Positions 63,602 to 64,000 of a stretch of 64,000 nt of DNA are shown piece by piece. The stretch is from contig JABWDB010000021.1 of assembly GCA_019614645.1 (NCBI GenBank), positions 4,139,501 to 4,203,500 of the forward strand. The letters are read 5' to 3'. Every line of letters starts with the position of its first letter. Position 1 is the stretch's first letter. The stretch comes from Stratiolaelaps scimitus. Taxonomy: Eukaryota > Arthropoda > Arachnida > Mesostigmata > Laelapidae. The notes below the pieces were generated by a model. It did no database searches, was not told the origin of the DNA, and saw only the letters and a program-made list of their open reading frames with translations. Both the position numbers and the translations under genes were made by a program.

Positions 63602-64000
63602 ATATACACATAAACAAGTAAGCGACCGGGGATGGCCGCGGCGGCGGCGGCATCAGCATACTTAAAGTGATATGCTGTTACGAAGAGCTTCTCTGCTTCG
63701 GCTCCACATCTCTCCGTGGGCCCTCCATAGGAAGCTCTATAATAAGGCACCGGCCGACCGCGACTCCTGATGCCGGTGTCAGAAGCTTGCAATGCCTGGG
63801 AGCGCTATTACGATCTCTATGGCTTGTTGCATTTTTTTGTTAGACATAATGCGAATAACGACTCCTTGTCTGCGGGGCCGTTCGATGTTGTATCAACCTT
63901 CACAGTTTCTTCTTAATTGGATCATTTTATCTGCTGCTGCTACTGCTGTTACTAGTGAGTGCTACATTCTCGAGTGATTTCATAGTGAGCGTGCGAGATT

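Larger units (their letters stand above)
58958..64000. other. Gene-poor region, part 4
   Basis: No gene recognised. It contains AT-rich compound repeats at 61507-61633 and an (AC)n run at 63582-63601. It also holds a GCG-rich spot near 63638-63651 and a CTG run at about 63931-63945. Open frames are short and repeat-derived. Confidence 0.4.

Noticed and set aside
1..64000. CRISPR array, bacterial operon or prophage
   Set aside because: There are no spaced direct repeats of that kind, and the genes are intron-containing eukaryotic genes.

Overview
The window is animal nuclear DNA. Its genes are split by short GT-AG introns, polyadenylation signals follow the stops, and (TA)n and CAG/CTG microsatellites are frequent along with short retroposons. 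The peptide-hormone precursors resemble arthropod gonadulin. My best guess is an arthropod, possibly a mite or other chelicerate, but nothing here fixes the species.

Left part (0-12.2 kb). A complete four-exon gene for a TBC1D15-type Rab GTPase-activating protein lies on the minus strand (520-6217). About 4 kb of non-coding DNA follows, GC/CAG-rich in its first 2 kb. Then comes a complete four-exon Ral-like small GTPase on the plus strand (10420-12139). Two retroposon remnants sit between them.

Middle-left (13.4-24 kb). Two tandem plus-strand paralogues (13489-16843 and 20107-23834) each have five exons with identical intron phases (2,1,1,2). They encode basic, low-complexity proteins of 571 and 599 residues that I do not recognise. 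Two retroposons with perfect target-site duplications lie between them: a 560 bp tRNA-headed SINE and a roughly 200 bp hairpin-headed element that also occurs at 9.3 kb.

Middle (27.4-37.1 kb). Two tandem plus-strand three-exon genes encode insulin/relaxin-superfamily prohormones that look like gonadulin (Dilp8-type). Both share a CC-X5-C A-chain spacing and a conserved tryptophan/basic segment just before the B chain. An unassigned coding-like exon pair lies directly downstream. A single-exon minus-strand gene (35622-37052) encodes a secreted, cysteine-free Ala/Pro/Val/Ser-rich protein with a TATA-like element upstream.

Right part (37-64 kb). I find no protein gene I can defend. It holds a tRNA-derived SINE at 40.1 kb, GC-rich and CAG-rich patches, long (TA)n runs and nuclear-receptor-like half-sites. 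It could be intergenic DNA or introns/UTRs of a gene outside the window.

The genes do not form one pathway. The two recent-looking tandem duplications are the most interesting features.
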